This document shows positions 13,298-23,925 of a DNA stretch of 64,000 nucleotides, one piece after another. The position numbers and the translations under genes are program-made. The first letter of the stretch is position 1, and every line of letters begins with the position of its first letter. The DNA lies in contig NW_025064908.1 of NCBI RefSeq assembly GCF_019112545.1, forward strand, positions 376,515 through 440,514. Direction: 5' to 3'. The notes under the pieces were generated by a model, which saw nothing but the letters and a program-made list of their open reading frames with translations, ran no database searches and was not told the DNA's origin. Origin of the DNA: Guyanagaster necrorhizus (taxonomy: Eukaryota > Basidiomycota > Agaricomycetes > Agaricales > Physalacriaceae).

Positions 13298-13727
13298 ATG
13301 CACATGTTCGGAAAACTCATCAAACAATGGCTCAAAATTGATGGCGACGAACTCGAGGATAAGGAATTGAAGATTATCACATCGGAGATCAACGAAATGC
13401 TCATATTCTACGATAATACGACCCAATATATGAAGGACCTATCGCTGAGGTAGGTGTGTTTGGCGGCTACCTGCAGTCTGCATCTCTTACCTATCTAGTA
13501 TGGACTACCCGTCATTGACGAACGGGTTGAGGATAGACGGGAGGATTCCATAAGCGGGACATTCTTTAATTTTCGCTTTGTGAACGCCCACGAGCTGGCA
13601 TGTAGAGGACTGGTGTAAGTTCATTTAAAGCCATGACTCTGTGATTTGTGCTTATAGGGATATCACAGTTCTGAAGTGTGCCGTCCAGCAATCTGGCGTA
13701 GACGACAAGTGCGAAGGGTTACTCTGA
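13298..13727 (+). CDS. Hypothetical small protein or gene fragment
   Basis: I do not recognise this protein. The first exon starts at 13298 (MHMFGKLIKQWLKIDGDELE) and ends before a donor (ctgag|gtaggt, 13451). A second segment around 13500-13615 reads YGLPVIDERVEDRREDS and contains FRFVNAHELACRGL. It joins cleanly through GGT|gtaagt and tag|G to a last segment ending QQSGVDDKCEGLL and a stop. The first intron cannot be placed without breaking the frame, so the gene may be truncated or damaged. Charged residues dominate, and there are no membrane segments. Confidence 0.3.
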
Positions 13728-14141
13728 TGTACGTTATATTTCAGCAGGTCCATTAAATACTGATTTTCCCCTTTACAAGAGAAAGATGCCTTACGGAGTG
13801 CCTTCAGAAATCCAGAAAACCGTCCCTGTTGCTCCGCTTAAGGCTGCTGGAATCGAAGATAGCTTTTAGTTTGGTTCCTCCACCTTGTTGCAAACCCGAT
13901 GCTGTATCCCTACTGCGCGTCACGGTACCCCCGTTCCGGCCGCTTTCCTAGCTCAAATACCTGATAGCTAACAGGAGAGTCTTCCTTTCACCTCCCCAGA
14001 CTCAAGGTGGACGATGATGTTTCGCAACGTCCGGTACGTGGTCTACAATTCCCTGTCCGACACATAATCAATGCCATCTTGGTGTTTAGCGACTTCCTCC
14101 GGCGCAAGTATGTCCCCTCGCGTAGTCCAAGTGTTGTTGCT

Positions 14142-15266
14142 ATGGAAACACCTGTATTTCCACCTGAGATTTTCGAGCTAATCATCGACTGCGTCGCCTC
14201 CGAGGTGCTCCGCTCATGTGCGCTCGTTTGCAGGTCTTGGCTCCTTTGCGCACGCCGCAACATCTTCCGTATCGTTTCGCTACACGAACACAAGAACAAG
14301 GGCGCTTTCGAGGACTCAGAGGGCGTTGCACGTTTACACCTACGATGGAACCGGGTGAGAGTCGTCGACCTGGCTTCTCTAATCCAAGATATCTCTATCG
14401 CATGGCAGTTTGCTGGTACACTCGTCCCGTTGGCATCCTCATTCATCCGTCTGAGGAGGCTCAAGCTATACTCCTCGGATGCAGCATATCGGTCCCCAGG
14501 TGCACTTGAGATCCGATCCGCCTCCCAGCTGCTCCGTGCACCGCCAATATCGCACCTCGAGATATCCACATCATATTTCGAGACCTTTCGGCTTTTCCTG
14601 TCCCTTTGGGATACCTCTTATCCTTCGCTGAAACACCTGAAGATATCCCTGATATCGATACAGGACATGCACAGCAGGTTCCGGTCGGTCATAATTGACC
14701 AAGCGAACGAGATTATGAGGTCGTACGACACCGCTAATGTCAGAGAGCACACCATGCTCGAGTCATTTGAGCTCTGGGAGAATATGCCTTGCGCCAGTGC
14801 TATCGCCGTCTTCCTCCTCCACCCAAACTGCCCCATCCGTATCAGCACACTGAAGGCTCTCAAATTGCATTCCGATCCTATCACCGGTCAGGGACTGGCA
14901 TCCATATTCGTTCCCGTCCTGCCATCATCCCTCACTAACCTCGCCATCTCCTGCTCGGAATCCCAGGATGATTTGTGTCTTAATTCGCAGCGTTTGCCAG
15001 GTCTGAGACGCCTTACTCTGACCGTAGTGTTGGCAGCTGAGGGTCTGCTCGGGGTCATAAACAGACTACAGTTGGAACACCTGACGCTGACGATCCGGCG
15101 GCCGTGGGAGGGACATGACTGGGAGCGCTGGCATGCGTTGGACCTGTGTCTTGCGCGGTGTTTAATACGGCAGGTGGATGTGGAGTCGATGAGAGCTGGT
15201 GACCTCAAGAGCTTGATGCCTTTGAGCGCCGAGTGCAACAACATCCGTTGGGTGACCTGTAGTTAA
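14142..15266 (+). CDS. F-box protein with leucine-rich-repeat-like C-terminus
   Basis: Predicted substrate adaptor of an SCF (Skp1-Cullin-F-box) ubiquitin ligase. The single exon encodes 374 residues from the ATG at 14142 (METPVFPPEIFELIIDC). The upstream open frame has no earlier ATG in a good context. The F-box-like motif spans residues 5-45 (PPEIFELIIDC, then LRSCALVCRSW, then RRNIFRIVSL). The remainder has irregular repeats with hLxxLxxL spacing such as FIRLRRLKLYS, SLKHLKISLI and GLRRLTLTVV, as in the many divergent F-box proteins of Agaricomycetes. The protein target is unknown. It differs from the two paralogous F-box genes at 19.3 and 31.0 kb, which have an intron and a different C-terminus. 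Confidence 0.75.
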   Translation: METPVFPPEIFELIIDCVASEVLRSCALVCRSWLLCARRNIFRIVSLHEHKNKGAFEDSEGVARLHLRWNRVRVVDLASLIQDISIAWQFAGTLVPLASSFIRLRRLKLYSSDAAYRSPGALEIRSASQLLRAPPISHLEISTSYFETFRLFLSLWDTSYPSLKHLKISLISIQDMHSRFRSVIIDQANEIMRSYDTANVREHTMLESFELWENMPCASAIAVFLLHPNCPIRISTLKALKLHSDPITGQGLASIFVPVLPSSLTNLAISCSESQDDLCLNSQRLPGLRRLTLTVVLAAEGLLGVINRLQLEHLTLTIRRPWEGHDWERWHALDLCLARCLIRQVDVESMRAGDLKSLMPLSAECNNIRWVTCS

Positions 15267-15705
15267 ATGCGTACTCCCCTTTCCTGGCGTATCTTTCTGA
15301 TCGGGGAATGATGATCTGATCATCGATGCTATTCGGTGTGTACCTAGCTGCAGGAACGGTGAATGTTACGTGTGTCGTCGCGGTTGAAACGAACTTTATC
15401 CAACGGACTACAGCCCGAACCTCTCCAGTTGTGGATTCGGCACCTTTGGCTTGTCTCAATCATCACCACCACTACTACGGCCGATCTGCTCATTTGACGA
15501 CAATCTTTGGAAGAGAAAATAGACCGCTAGTCGATATTAATTGCACATCCTGTCTACAACTTCTCATTTCTGCAATTGGGACGCCGGCAAAGAGTAATTG
15601 AAGACGGCAAAGTGCGCCTGGTTCGTTCTCGATGCCTGTCCTATCGTCGCAGGGAGGGGGCTTCTCTCATCGACGCCACACAGCTCTGGGAGGATCACCA
15701 CACAA

Positions 15706-15996
15706 TAAAATGGACTCCTCACTGCTGAGGAATATTGGTTCTTTCTCGACAACGGCAACGATGACTATGAGATATGCACAGATTTCATGGACCGGATGCC
15801 GCTGCCCCAAAAGGAAGTACCAAAACGGTGGCCTGCGATAGACCGACACAAGAAAGGAATACCGAACCCATTTGCGAAGGATTCCTTCAGCGAGATCAGC
15901 TATTGCATAATGCAACAAGACCGCATCTGCATACTGTCGGGTTTGAACAAAGAACTCTGCGCAGTGCACCTGGTACCCCGGGATTATGCTACATGA
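15706..15996 (+). pseudogene. Truncated HNH-nuclease-type domain (gene relic)
   Basis: An open segment of about 95 codons without a start codon. Its frame is closed upstream by TAA at about 15704 and ends in TGA at 15994. It contains WFFLDNGNDDYEICTDFMDR, then RHKKGIPNPFAKDSFSEISY, then QQDRICILSGLNKELC followed by AVHLVPRDYAT. The pattern C-x-L-x-G...C-x3-H-x2-P is the first half of the HNH_2-type domain found in large basidiomycete families, where the region after HLVP carries the remaining catalytic part. That part is missing here. It may be a remnant of a longer gene or an exon of a gene I could not assemble. Confidence 0.5.
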
Positions 15997-17589
15997 ATGC
16001 ACCGTTTATTTTTCTCTACCTTCAAACTGTCTGATCCAGTGATTCCAGTACCACTACCATCAGATCTACCGGCAGTGTATTTTTTGCTCTATTGCCGATG
16101 CCCCCAAGGCCCGTCCTATCCGTCAAATTATCACTCTGGAATCCGGTCGCTCAAATCTATGAACCGTCCTTCCTTTGTTATCGCCCCGCTCAGTGACACG
16201 TACGTTGCATTCTTTTTTGTTCTGCGGTGAGGCGCGATGGTGAAAGATCATCCGCGGACTTTTAGGATGCCTGAACGTATCGAAGGATATGCGCTTTTCA
16301 CTCGTTTGGCGTGGATGATGACGACTATTGCACAGGCGTTACCCTCAGAGACTTGTCAGATCAATCTCTATGCTCCCGGCTACTCTTAGTGGCGTACAAC
16401 ATATCGTATGAAACGACCAATCTATAGGAGTCAAGTAACAAAATTTTTCATTATATTATTTGGTATACAATCTGAGCAGAAACCATCACCATCCTCAGCA
16501 AACGCACTATCATAGTCTCTGTCGCTCCGGGGAACCTTCGACTTCCCATGTACACACGTTTCGAGTGCTCAGAGTAGGGGGACGTCTCTTGATAAGCTCC
16601 TTTGCCTGCTCAGCATCAACAGTTGTAGTCGCCTTTAGTACGACGCGAGACGATGCGAGGTCTGGAGAACGAGACAACATTTTGTCTTTTACCGTCGTTC
16701 TTCAAAAATTTATGCACCAGATCAAGATGTACCGTCATCTTCTTCAACGCCAACTCTTCGCAGCAGTCCGTCCAATGGCTCAGAGAGAGGCGGAACATCA
16801 TTGTCTAGCCTCTCTTTGTTAGATGGATAACAACGGTACTGATGTACGAGAAGTTCACGACTGGTATATCGACTGGATTATCTGGAGACAGAGAGTCTCA
16901 GTTTAGCACACCAACAAATGTTGCAGCTCGTTGATGAATCTATCAATTAAAGGCGAAGAACAGTAACGAGATCTGTATCATGAAGGTAAGTAAGTAAGAG
17001 GTCTGATACAGCTAAGAATATACGCACCTCAGTCGGCACAGCGAAGGTGTAAACGACTGAGGTACGGCAATGTACGAGAGCAGCTTTTATAGGTGATCGA
17101 GATAGGTACAAAAAAGGTAACTGAGAAAGAGAGAGAATGTAAGTACGGCCTACGGATCCATCTTCAACATCAATGAGTTCCTGGGGAACTTCCTTTGAAC
17201 AGAAGCCAGCCATGTTTGACTCGTGATCCTAACATGAGATATTGAATTCTTGGGAAAGAGAAAACAATTACTTACGGTGGCACTGAGAGTGTACTGAACT
17301 CTGGCAGAGAAGATAAATGATTCTGAACGTGACGGTGAATTCAACACTACTAAGCAAGTATCCAGGCAGTCTTTCGGTGGAAATATTTTTTCGTGAGTGG
17401 TAGGTAAGTAGGTAGGTAAGTGGCAATCGTCGCGTTGTGGCTAATAAATAACGTTGTGAGCAGCCGGCGTTGTGAGTAACCGGGTCCCGGGCCGGCGTCT
17501 TAAAAGTAACCACATGTTGATCTCCCAATGGCCCGTAAAAACCCCACATTTCCGTATCTTTGACGTGCTGTTGCTCGAAGAAATCTTAA
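15997..17589. other. Intergenic stretch with short simple repeats
   Basis: No gene was recognised. Simple repeats of the type (gtaa)n and (gtag)n lie near 16985-16995 and 17398-17420. The right side should contain the promoter of the oxidoreductase gene; no clear TATA element is visible there. Confidence 0.5.
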
Positions 17590-19056
17590 ATGTCAAAATT
17601 CGATATCCCCCGCTTTACCAAGGCTCTGGTTCTTCGCAAATCCGCGACGCTGCAGAGTCCGGTGTACAATGATGCAAAGATAGAGCTGAGAGAAATTCCA
17701 CCTCTTAGGGCTAGCGAAGTATTGGTAAAGGTCGGGGCAGCTGCGTTTAACCACAGAGAGGCAATTCTAGCTTTTATATCGTTATGTGTAAAGTAACACT
17801 TTACACAGCTATGGATTCGTAAAGGATTGTATCCGAACATTGCATTTGGGAGCGTCTTTGGCGCTGATGGCGCAGGTAAGAGCATATTTTGCGTAGTATA
17901 TACCCTTCCGATATCATTTTGTAGGTGTCGTTGTGGCATCTGGCCAACCCAAGGATTCACTTCTCAATACTCGCGTTTTCATGTCGCCCATGGTCGGTTG
18001 GGCAAAGAGTCTCGATGGGCCAGAGTCTCCGTATGTCTCCAATGGCATCTACACATTTCAGGAGCTCACGTCTTTGAACAGGAAATTTGGCGTCGTAGGA
18101 GGTGTCGTTTATCCTCCCCTCGGATACTTTGCCAACTATGTCGTCATCGACAGGTCGCTGGTGATTAAATCTGCCAGCCACCTCGACGACGTTCACATGG
18201 CTGCATGGCCCTTGGCTGGTCTCACAGCTTGGAGGTGCGCTCATCTACAGCTGGCCCTTTATTCTCTGACTGTCTGCACTAAACCGCTTAATAGGGCGAT
18301 AACGACCTGCGCTGGTGTCCAATCTGACCACAATATCTTGATAACGGGCATAGGTGGTGGTGTGGCTCTTGTGGCTCTTCAGTTATGCGTCGCCAAAGGC
18401 GCACATGTCTATGTGACAAGCGGTAGCCAGGAAAAGATCAACAAAGCCATTGTTCTGGGCGCCGAAGGAGGCGCAAACTACAAAGATGGTAAATGCCATC
18501 GAACGTCAGTGAAGCTACCACCCTTCTTAACTTACCCTTCTACAGATGACTGGCCTACTCAACTTTCTCAAGCTTTGAAGAAAGTCCGGGGCAAAGACGT
18601 CTTTGACTCGGTCATTGATTCTGGTGGAGGCGACATTATGTCTCGAGTCAGCGGGTGCCTCAAACGAGGTGGGAAGGTTGTCTGCTATGGCATGTTAGAC
18701 GCTTCCTCAATTACGCAGAAATGTGATTGTTTCTGACGGCTTTCTAGGACGGCTAACCCAAAGATAACGTTCACAATGAGAGAAGTGATGCGAAACCAGC
18801 ATCTCATTGGTTCGCACAATTCCTTCGTACCGATCATACGCGTCTTGACAGAATTTCCACAGGAACCATGATGGGCTCGCTGCAGGACATGAGAGACGCG
18901 ACCGCGTTCCTGGAGGAGCACCGTATCGTGCCCGTGGTTTCTCATGTGCTCGAAGGTCTGGAATCCGCAGAGGAGGGATTTGAGATACTGAAGAGAGGAG
19001 ACCAATTCGGCAAGGTAGTTATTAGAATTGACGAGAAGAGACCAGGGAAGCTGTAA
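17590..19056 (+). CDS. Zinc-independent MDR-family oxidoreductase (quinone-reductase/YogA-like)
   Basis: A cytosolic NAD(P)H-dependent alcohol dehydrogenase or quinone reductase of the medium-chain superfamily; the natural substrate is unknown. Seven exons (17590-17760, 17809-17875, 17925-18234, 18295-18488, 18546-18693, 18748-18809, 18863-19056) give an uninterrupted 381-residue protein, the usual length. The N-terminal GroES-like part includes VKVGAAAFNHRELWIRKG and FGSVFGADGAG. The dinucleotide-binding loop is ITGIGGGVALVALQL, followed by SGSQEKINKAIVLGA. The second half has DVFDSVIDSGGG and GGKVVCYGM. The catalytic-zinc ligand set of true alcohol dehydrogenases is absent. The first intron begins with GC rather than GT (gag|gcaatt). 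Confidence 0.85.
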
Positions 19057-19274
19057 CTGAATATATCAAGGAACTGTTTACCGGCATTAATCCATGTCGG
19101 ATCCCGAGGTGGCATGCAGAGAAACAGAGGACAAATCCGCCCTGTTGCCGCCCCTCATATTTTTATTTTTCAGGATAAACCGATTAGAAGGAACGCTCCA
19201 AGACAATAAATGGTTATACTCTTTTTATCCGGTGGTTCTTGATCACCCACTTCCACAAGGTACGTATAAGCGCC

Positions 19275-20463
19275 ATGCCCGACCTCCCCCAAGAGCTCTT
19301 CGACACAATTATCGACAAACTCCAGCAGGATAGAAAGTCCCTTATGGCCTGCTCCTTGGCCTCACGCATATTCCTACCTCGCACCCGATTCCACCTCTTC
19401 CGTAACGTAGTCCTCAACGAGACCTTTAGCCAAAAATTCCACAAACTAGTCGTCTCATCCCCGAACATAGCCAGGAATGTCACGGACCTCACCTTCTTCG
19501 GGGATGTGTTCAAAGAGCGGCTGGTCCTCCCCGTCGTACACTCCCTAGTCAACCTGTCAACACTGTCCCTCCAAGACATGGATTTCGACAACGTCCCGAG
19601 ATATAACGCCGGAATCTTCGACGCGTTCTCCCATCTTCCCATCAAGCACATTTCCATGCTATCACTTTGCTTTCACGACTTCTCCACCGCCATAAGGACG
19701 TCGTTTCCCTTCGTCCAGAGCCTCACCATGTGGGACGTGGTAGGGCGGTCCAATCCAGAGCCCAGCCGCCAGTCCTGCCCATTACAAGTTCTGAAGATAC
19801 ACTTCCGCGAGATGGGCAGATCCATCCTCGACAGCATCGCCAGCGGTGGTCTGGGTGCTCTGGACCATTTGCACACCCTGTCAACTTCGGGATGCCCTCA
19901 CGATGGAGACTTGAGCATCTTTCTCAAGCTCATGGGTACGCCCTCTCTGCGAACTTTGGAATTGAGAGATCTGCAATGTGGTGAGTTTTTTTCCTTGATA
20001 TAATCAGTTGGGACAGGTGTTCAATTTGTATGTTTTTTTTGTAGATGACGACAGCTTCGCTGCACCGATGTCAATTTCCCTTTCTCATCTTCGGAGCATC
20101 GTCTTCCACGTCATTCAGTTCGGGTCTGATAGACCTCACAATCACGGAGTCGGCATACAGTGGCTCACAGGCTGTTTTGCCCTTGCTCCCAATCCTGATG
20201 CGTCGGCTCAAAATATCGTCATCAAATACAGCCTGTTTGTCGGTGCAGAGTATGTATCTGTATATGAGCGGAAGAAATGGGCAGCACTGAATGAAGTGCT
20301 CTCTCGTTCGCCCGTTGCCTCTCTTGTTTCCGTCCGCGTCATCATCAGACGATACCACGATCGTGCACAAACTTTTGACACGATCATGAGCAATTGTCCC
20401 TGCCTGCGTAAAATGGGCCGAGCGTTCAAGCTGGACATCGTAGAAGAGTTTAATCACATCTGA
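19275..20463 (+). CDS. F-box protein, paralogue A
   Basis: Predicted SCF ubiquitin-ligase adaptor. Exon 1 starts at 19275 (MPDLPQELFDTIIDKLQQD) and ends at 19980. The intron is 19981-20044, and exon 2 ends in TGA at 20463. The product is about 375 residues. The N-terminal F-box reads LPQELFDTIID, then SLMACSLASRIFLPRTRFHL, and is followed by LRR-like segments (LVNLSTLSLQDM, PLQVLKIHFRE, SLRTLELRDLQC). It is clearly related to the F-box gene on the other strand at 29806-31035. Both share the F-box start, the segment GGxLGALxxLHTLxxxGCP and a phase-1 intron at the same place after LRxLQ. The pair therefore descends from one duplicated, intron-containing gene. Confidence 0.8.
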
Positions 20464-20905
20464 TATGGCGGTATGTATTTTACTTCGTGTTTTCATACTA
20501 CGAATAACGATATTTTTACAGGACATTAAATGTACAGTAGACATCATCTTCCGGTAGTTGCTAATTATCATTGCCAAAAAAAAAACCCTTACGTCTTCTA
20601 CGCCTCCGACTGTACTGTCGCTGAAAATCGAATTAGTTGGCATACTCGGATAAAAGAGAATTTCTTACGTTCGCGCCTCGATGACCCTTTGCCAGGCATG
20701 AGACGGCTCTTCAAACCTTCTTTCATCTATTTACCAGTGCAGTATGGTCGGAGGCCATTGATATACCTCTCTGACAATTAGCCAACTGCCGCTTGTGAGC
20801 GCCATTGGCAAGCGCTTTTTTCTCCTCCCGGTCATAACGCCTTCGTCACATGCATGAGCATTCCGTTCGGTAATAATACCCTCCCCTTCGACGTGATCAC
20901 TAAAC
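20464..20905. other. Short gap between the F-box gene and the FAN1-like relic
   Basis: No supported gene. An A-run of about ten bases lies at 20576-20585. Part of this DNA may be further decayed remains of the neighbouring nuclease gene, but nothing recognisable could be read. Confidence 0.4.
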
Positions 20906-21528
20906 GAGACGTCAAGAAGCGTATCTATCCTAAATACAATGCCACTCGCACTGGGCAGATATGGGAGTGAAGGCAGGAATATATCAGTAGGCAAATGCAT
21001 ACTGGACAGACACATCAATCTAAAGATTTTAGGAAAATGAAGATGCAACTCACGATCGATAAAAATAATACTAAATCGCCGAACGAGTTGAAAGAAATCA
21101 TAGTTGAGCCAAATGCATTTGTCTGTATTGGATGTAAGTCTAGGAGCAAACAAAGACGAGGAATCGTATACCCAATTTCTTCGGTGCCATTCCTTCAATC
21201 TCTGCTCTTGCGTTTCCTTACATGGTGCAGCAAAACGCAAAACAGTCTGCCTGTAGCTATCATCGTACTGCTCATTATCCCTAGACCTATTATTCTTCTT
21301 GGGCGACTCAACGGAAGGGAAGCCTGTGTGGAAGAATACTTCATGAGGGCATCTACGAGGCTCTCCTTCTAGATTTTTGGGTCAGCTACAATGATGCGTG
21401 GCGTAGACAGTTGAATGTACCTTGGTTCCTTTCGGACCAACTCTAGTTTCTTTCACAAGCGCTCTGAGTTGATCAACAGGGAGTGTTTCGAGAATCTCGC
21501 GGAGTGTCAGAGGATGGTTCTTGTATTC
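20906..21528 (-). pseudogene. Relic of a FAN1-like nuclease gene, partly inverted
   Basis: FAN1 is a structure-specific nuclease of DNA crosslink repair. On the minus strand an exon at about 21525-21424 reads HPLTLREILETLPVDQLRAL and VKETRVGPKGTK. It joins through a normal intron to KESLVDALMKYSSTQASL (21370 downward). This resembles the SAP-like region of FAN1, which has a leucine-rich stretch, then a KG(x)K turn, then (L/I)(V/I)DA(L/F). Further along, in other frames, come CIWLNYDFFQLVRR and PTDIFLPSLP, which fit the following FAN1 stretch. The next expected piece, KKRIYPKYNATRTGQIW, occurs at 20914-20964 but on the plus strand. No open frame connects these parts and the nuclease domain is absent. 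The family assignment is from motif memory only and is tentative. Confidence 0.35.
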
Positions 21529-21599
21529 ATATACATAATGACTTGACCACATATGCTAGCTCTTATCCTCATGCAGAAATGGACTTTGTGTACACCTTT

Positions 21600-23095
21600 T
21601 TAGAAGTTTGAACCAGATTAAATGGTAGGACTCAGGAGTCCTCCCTCACAGAGAAAAAAAAAGTGATGACAATTGACATCTTACCTAGACTCCATTATGA
21701 ACTGGCACCACCATCAAGAATTGACTTGTGCTGTATAGTGAGCACTTTACAGGGCTAGGCTTGGCCTGACTTTTGGGCTTGAAAACAAAACAATACATTG
21801 AGGCGCGTACACTAGCCAATTTGGGGATTGAACCCAGGACGTTTGCATTAATAAGAGGACTTTGTGCTTATATATTAGCACAACGCTCTGAGCAACTGAG
21901 CTAATCAGCTAGTTGTGACATGATTCAGGTCAAATGGAGTCATGGTGGAGAACCATTGAAATGCTGAGAAGTGGCTATGAATGAATCAACAATGTGCAAG
22001 GCACACACCACTAAAACACTAACACCAAATCACAATGTGGTTCGAGGGAGGAATAGTAATACCTGGATTCTCAGTATATAGAGAAGGTAACATTGATAGG
22101 GTGCAATAGAATGTAATTCAAGGATATATATTGCAGTTTACTTGGACAAAGTGTTGGAATTTAGGTGCTGGCAATTCAGAGAAAGGCATATTGGACTTGA
22201 AGGAAGGGTATATTTCATCATATAGAGTAAGGACAGTGGTGGTTCCAAGTCAAGTCAATAAGGTACAAAAAATGTCAAAGTATAAGGTAAACAGTAAAAT
22301 ATATATAAATAGAATATGGTATTAAAGCTATGAAAACCAAATCTCAACACAAAGTTGTCTGTGTCACTGAACACAACAAAATCTATCTCAAATGGTCTGC
22401 CTGGTGCAGTTTCTCAACTGATACAGTGCACCTGGTTGTGACTTGCACACAAAACTAAACTGTTCTGAACTGTTCCTGGTCTGTTCTGACTGTCTGACAC
22501 AAACTTTCAGTTGCTTTCTGGAGTTCTTGCACAAAACAAAGTAACCTGGTCACCACAATACTATTCAAGTTGAGTCTACAACTCAAAGTTCTTAACACAA
22601 CCCTTACTGTTCACTTGGTAGTGTTTTTTTTTTTTTTTTGGGGGGGGGGGTCAGAAACCTGCTCTTTTCTATCCATGGATCAATATTTATACTTTCTGGA
22701 TGCTGGTGTCTGACTAACACCATGACCTACTGACTAATAGGCTTGCTGGCCTGGCCCAGTAGGCTAAACTTATCTCCTGTCAGATATGAACTCATACACA
22801 GCTGCTTGGCAGATATGAGTTCATTTGCAGCTAGCCTGATCAATCAACCAGACTCTGCCCAGCCCTTGCCGGCATGCCAATCATGTGGGTCCCCTGGACC
22901 TGGGAACCTCACCTGCTAAATTGCAAGGTTCACTAGTACTCTGGCTTCTACTGGATACTGAGATGATGCCCTTCAAGGGAATCATTCCCTCACCAGGTAA
23001 TTACTTATTATCTCTTACTATAGCACAAAGTAACTAGCCCAGTAGAAAACAATAAATATATTCAACTTTCTACCTGGTACAGTTGCCCGGCACAT
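21600..23095. repeat. CpG-depleted repeat-like island (probable transposon remnant)
   Basis: Base composition changes sharply. CpG is almost absent across about 1.4 kb, while TG and CA are abundant, whereas DNA on both sides is CpG-rich. No protein could be read. The island contains a tRNA-like sequence (see separate entry) and a homopolymer T run followed by a G run at 22626-22651. It also carries words repeated at short distance, such as ctgttctgaact/ctgttcctggtctgttctgac and gatatgaactcat/gatatgagttcat. Depletion of CpG fits old cytosine methylation and deamination of a mobile element. I could not find clean terminal repeats or target-site duplications, so the element class is open. Confidence 0.55.
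21813..21910 (-). tRNA. tRNA-Ile(AAU)-like sequence with a 24-nt intron, possibly part of a SINE-like element
   Basis: Read on the minus strand, the sequence folds into a full cloverleaf. The acceptor stem is AGCTGAT/ATTGGCT (two G-U pairs) and is followed by a discriminator A. The D arm is GCTC/GAGC, and the anticodon stem is TTGTG/TGCAA. The anticodon loop is CTAATAA with anticodon AAT once 24 nt at 21849-21872 are removed at the canonical position 37/38. The variable loop has 5 nt. The T arm has four paired bases and loop TTCAATC. Box A (TTAGCTCAGTTGC) and box B (GGGTTCAATCC) are present. The acceptor begins with A instead of G and the box B CG has become CA. Together with the CpG-poor surroundings this suggests a tRNA-derived repeat or pseudo-tRNA rather than a working gene. 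Confidence 0.5.
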
Positions 23096-23159
23096 CACCA
23101 TAAATCGTCTTTTCTTTTGTTAGAGGAAAGATGTCAACCTGTTCCTCTTCGCGGTGGCC

Positions 23160-23480
23160 TATCGTTTGTCATTTCAAGACAAAGCAGGCATGGCCAATTC
23201 GTATTGCAAATGGTGTGCGTCTGTCATCGTATAGAATCCAAGAAGGCCCTGTCAGTAGTAGAAGGTTATCATAAAATCGAAGCTGATTGAGCATTGAGAA
23301 ATCTCCGAGATGGGGGGTTACATAGATGGAGATAAGTCGTACAGAGCGGCGCACGTATGCTACGAACGATAATATGTTTGGATTGAGAGGATAATCGGGC
23401 AGTATTTTCGCATCGTCGAGGGATACTGTGAAATCGATCAGCTCGCTCTAGAAGCAGGTCGGGTATGTTTGATCTTATCA
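23160..23480 (-). CDS. Hypothetical coding fragment
   Basis: An open stretch of about 90 codons (minus strand, ending in TGA at about 23163) reads ELIDFTVSLDDAKILPDYPL, later RRSVRLISIYVTPHLGDFS, and ends GHACFVLK. Composition looks protein-like, but there is no start codon in frame. I do not recognise the family. It could be a last exon of a lost gene cut off by the adjoining repeat island. Confidence 0.25.
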
Positions 23481-23925
23481 TTCCTGTCAGATCTAGTCGT
23501 TGATTGATATCAGTCCTCGTGACTGTTCAGACTGTGGTGTTGGTAACGCTTTGTTCTTCGTACTCCTTGCTTTTGCAGTACCGACTCTGTGATTATTAAA
23601 CTCGTGTAGGTACTCGAACGTCTTTGGAGATAGAAGAAGAGTGATTAGTGCGAGAGCTGATGGGGAGAAGTGCGCCCAAATATATGTACCGTAGCTACTT
23701 GTATACCAGTGGTCTGATGGGTAGCATAATGTAACTAAGACAAGTAATAATAAAAGTAGTGATAGTAAAGACAAGTTAAAAGGTGAGTAATGATGCGGAT
23801 AATGTAATAGCTGCAGGCCGAGGTCCTCATGTAAGACAACGGACAATGTGCGCACGTAGTGGAACAAAATCCTCGACACTCGCTTATAGATATTCTTCCT
23901 GCTCCCTCGGGCCCCTAGACCCATA
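23481..23925. other. Gap before the SMP/C2 pseudogene
   Basis: No gene was recognised; the stretch between 23740 and 23780 is AT-rich. It lies at the 3' side of the minus-strand pseudogene. Confidence 0.35.

Noticed and set aside
20731..21240. Minus-strand frame of 169 codons as an intact gene
   Set aside because: Only short pieces fit a known family (FAN1-like) and they do so in changing frames; treated as a relic.
22626..22651. T run followed by a G run as a retroelement poly-tail and polypurine tract
   Set aside because: No matching terminal repeats or coding remnants could be placed at either side.
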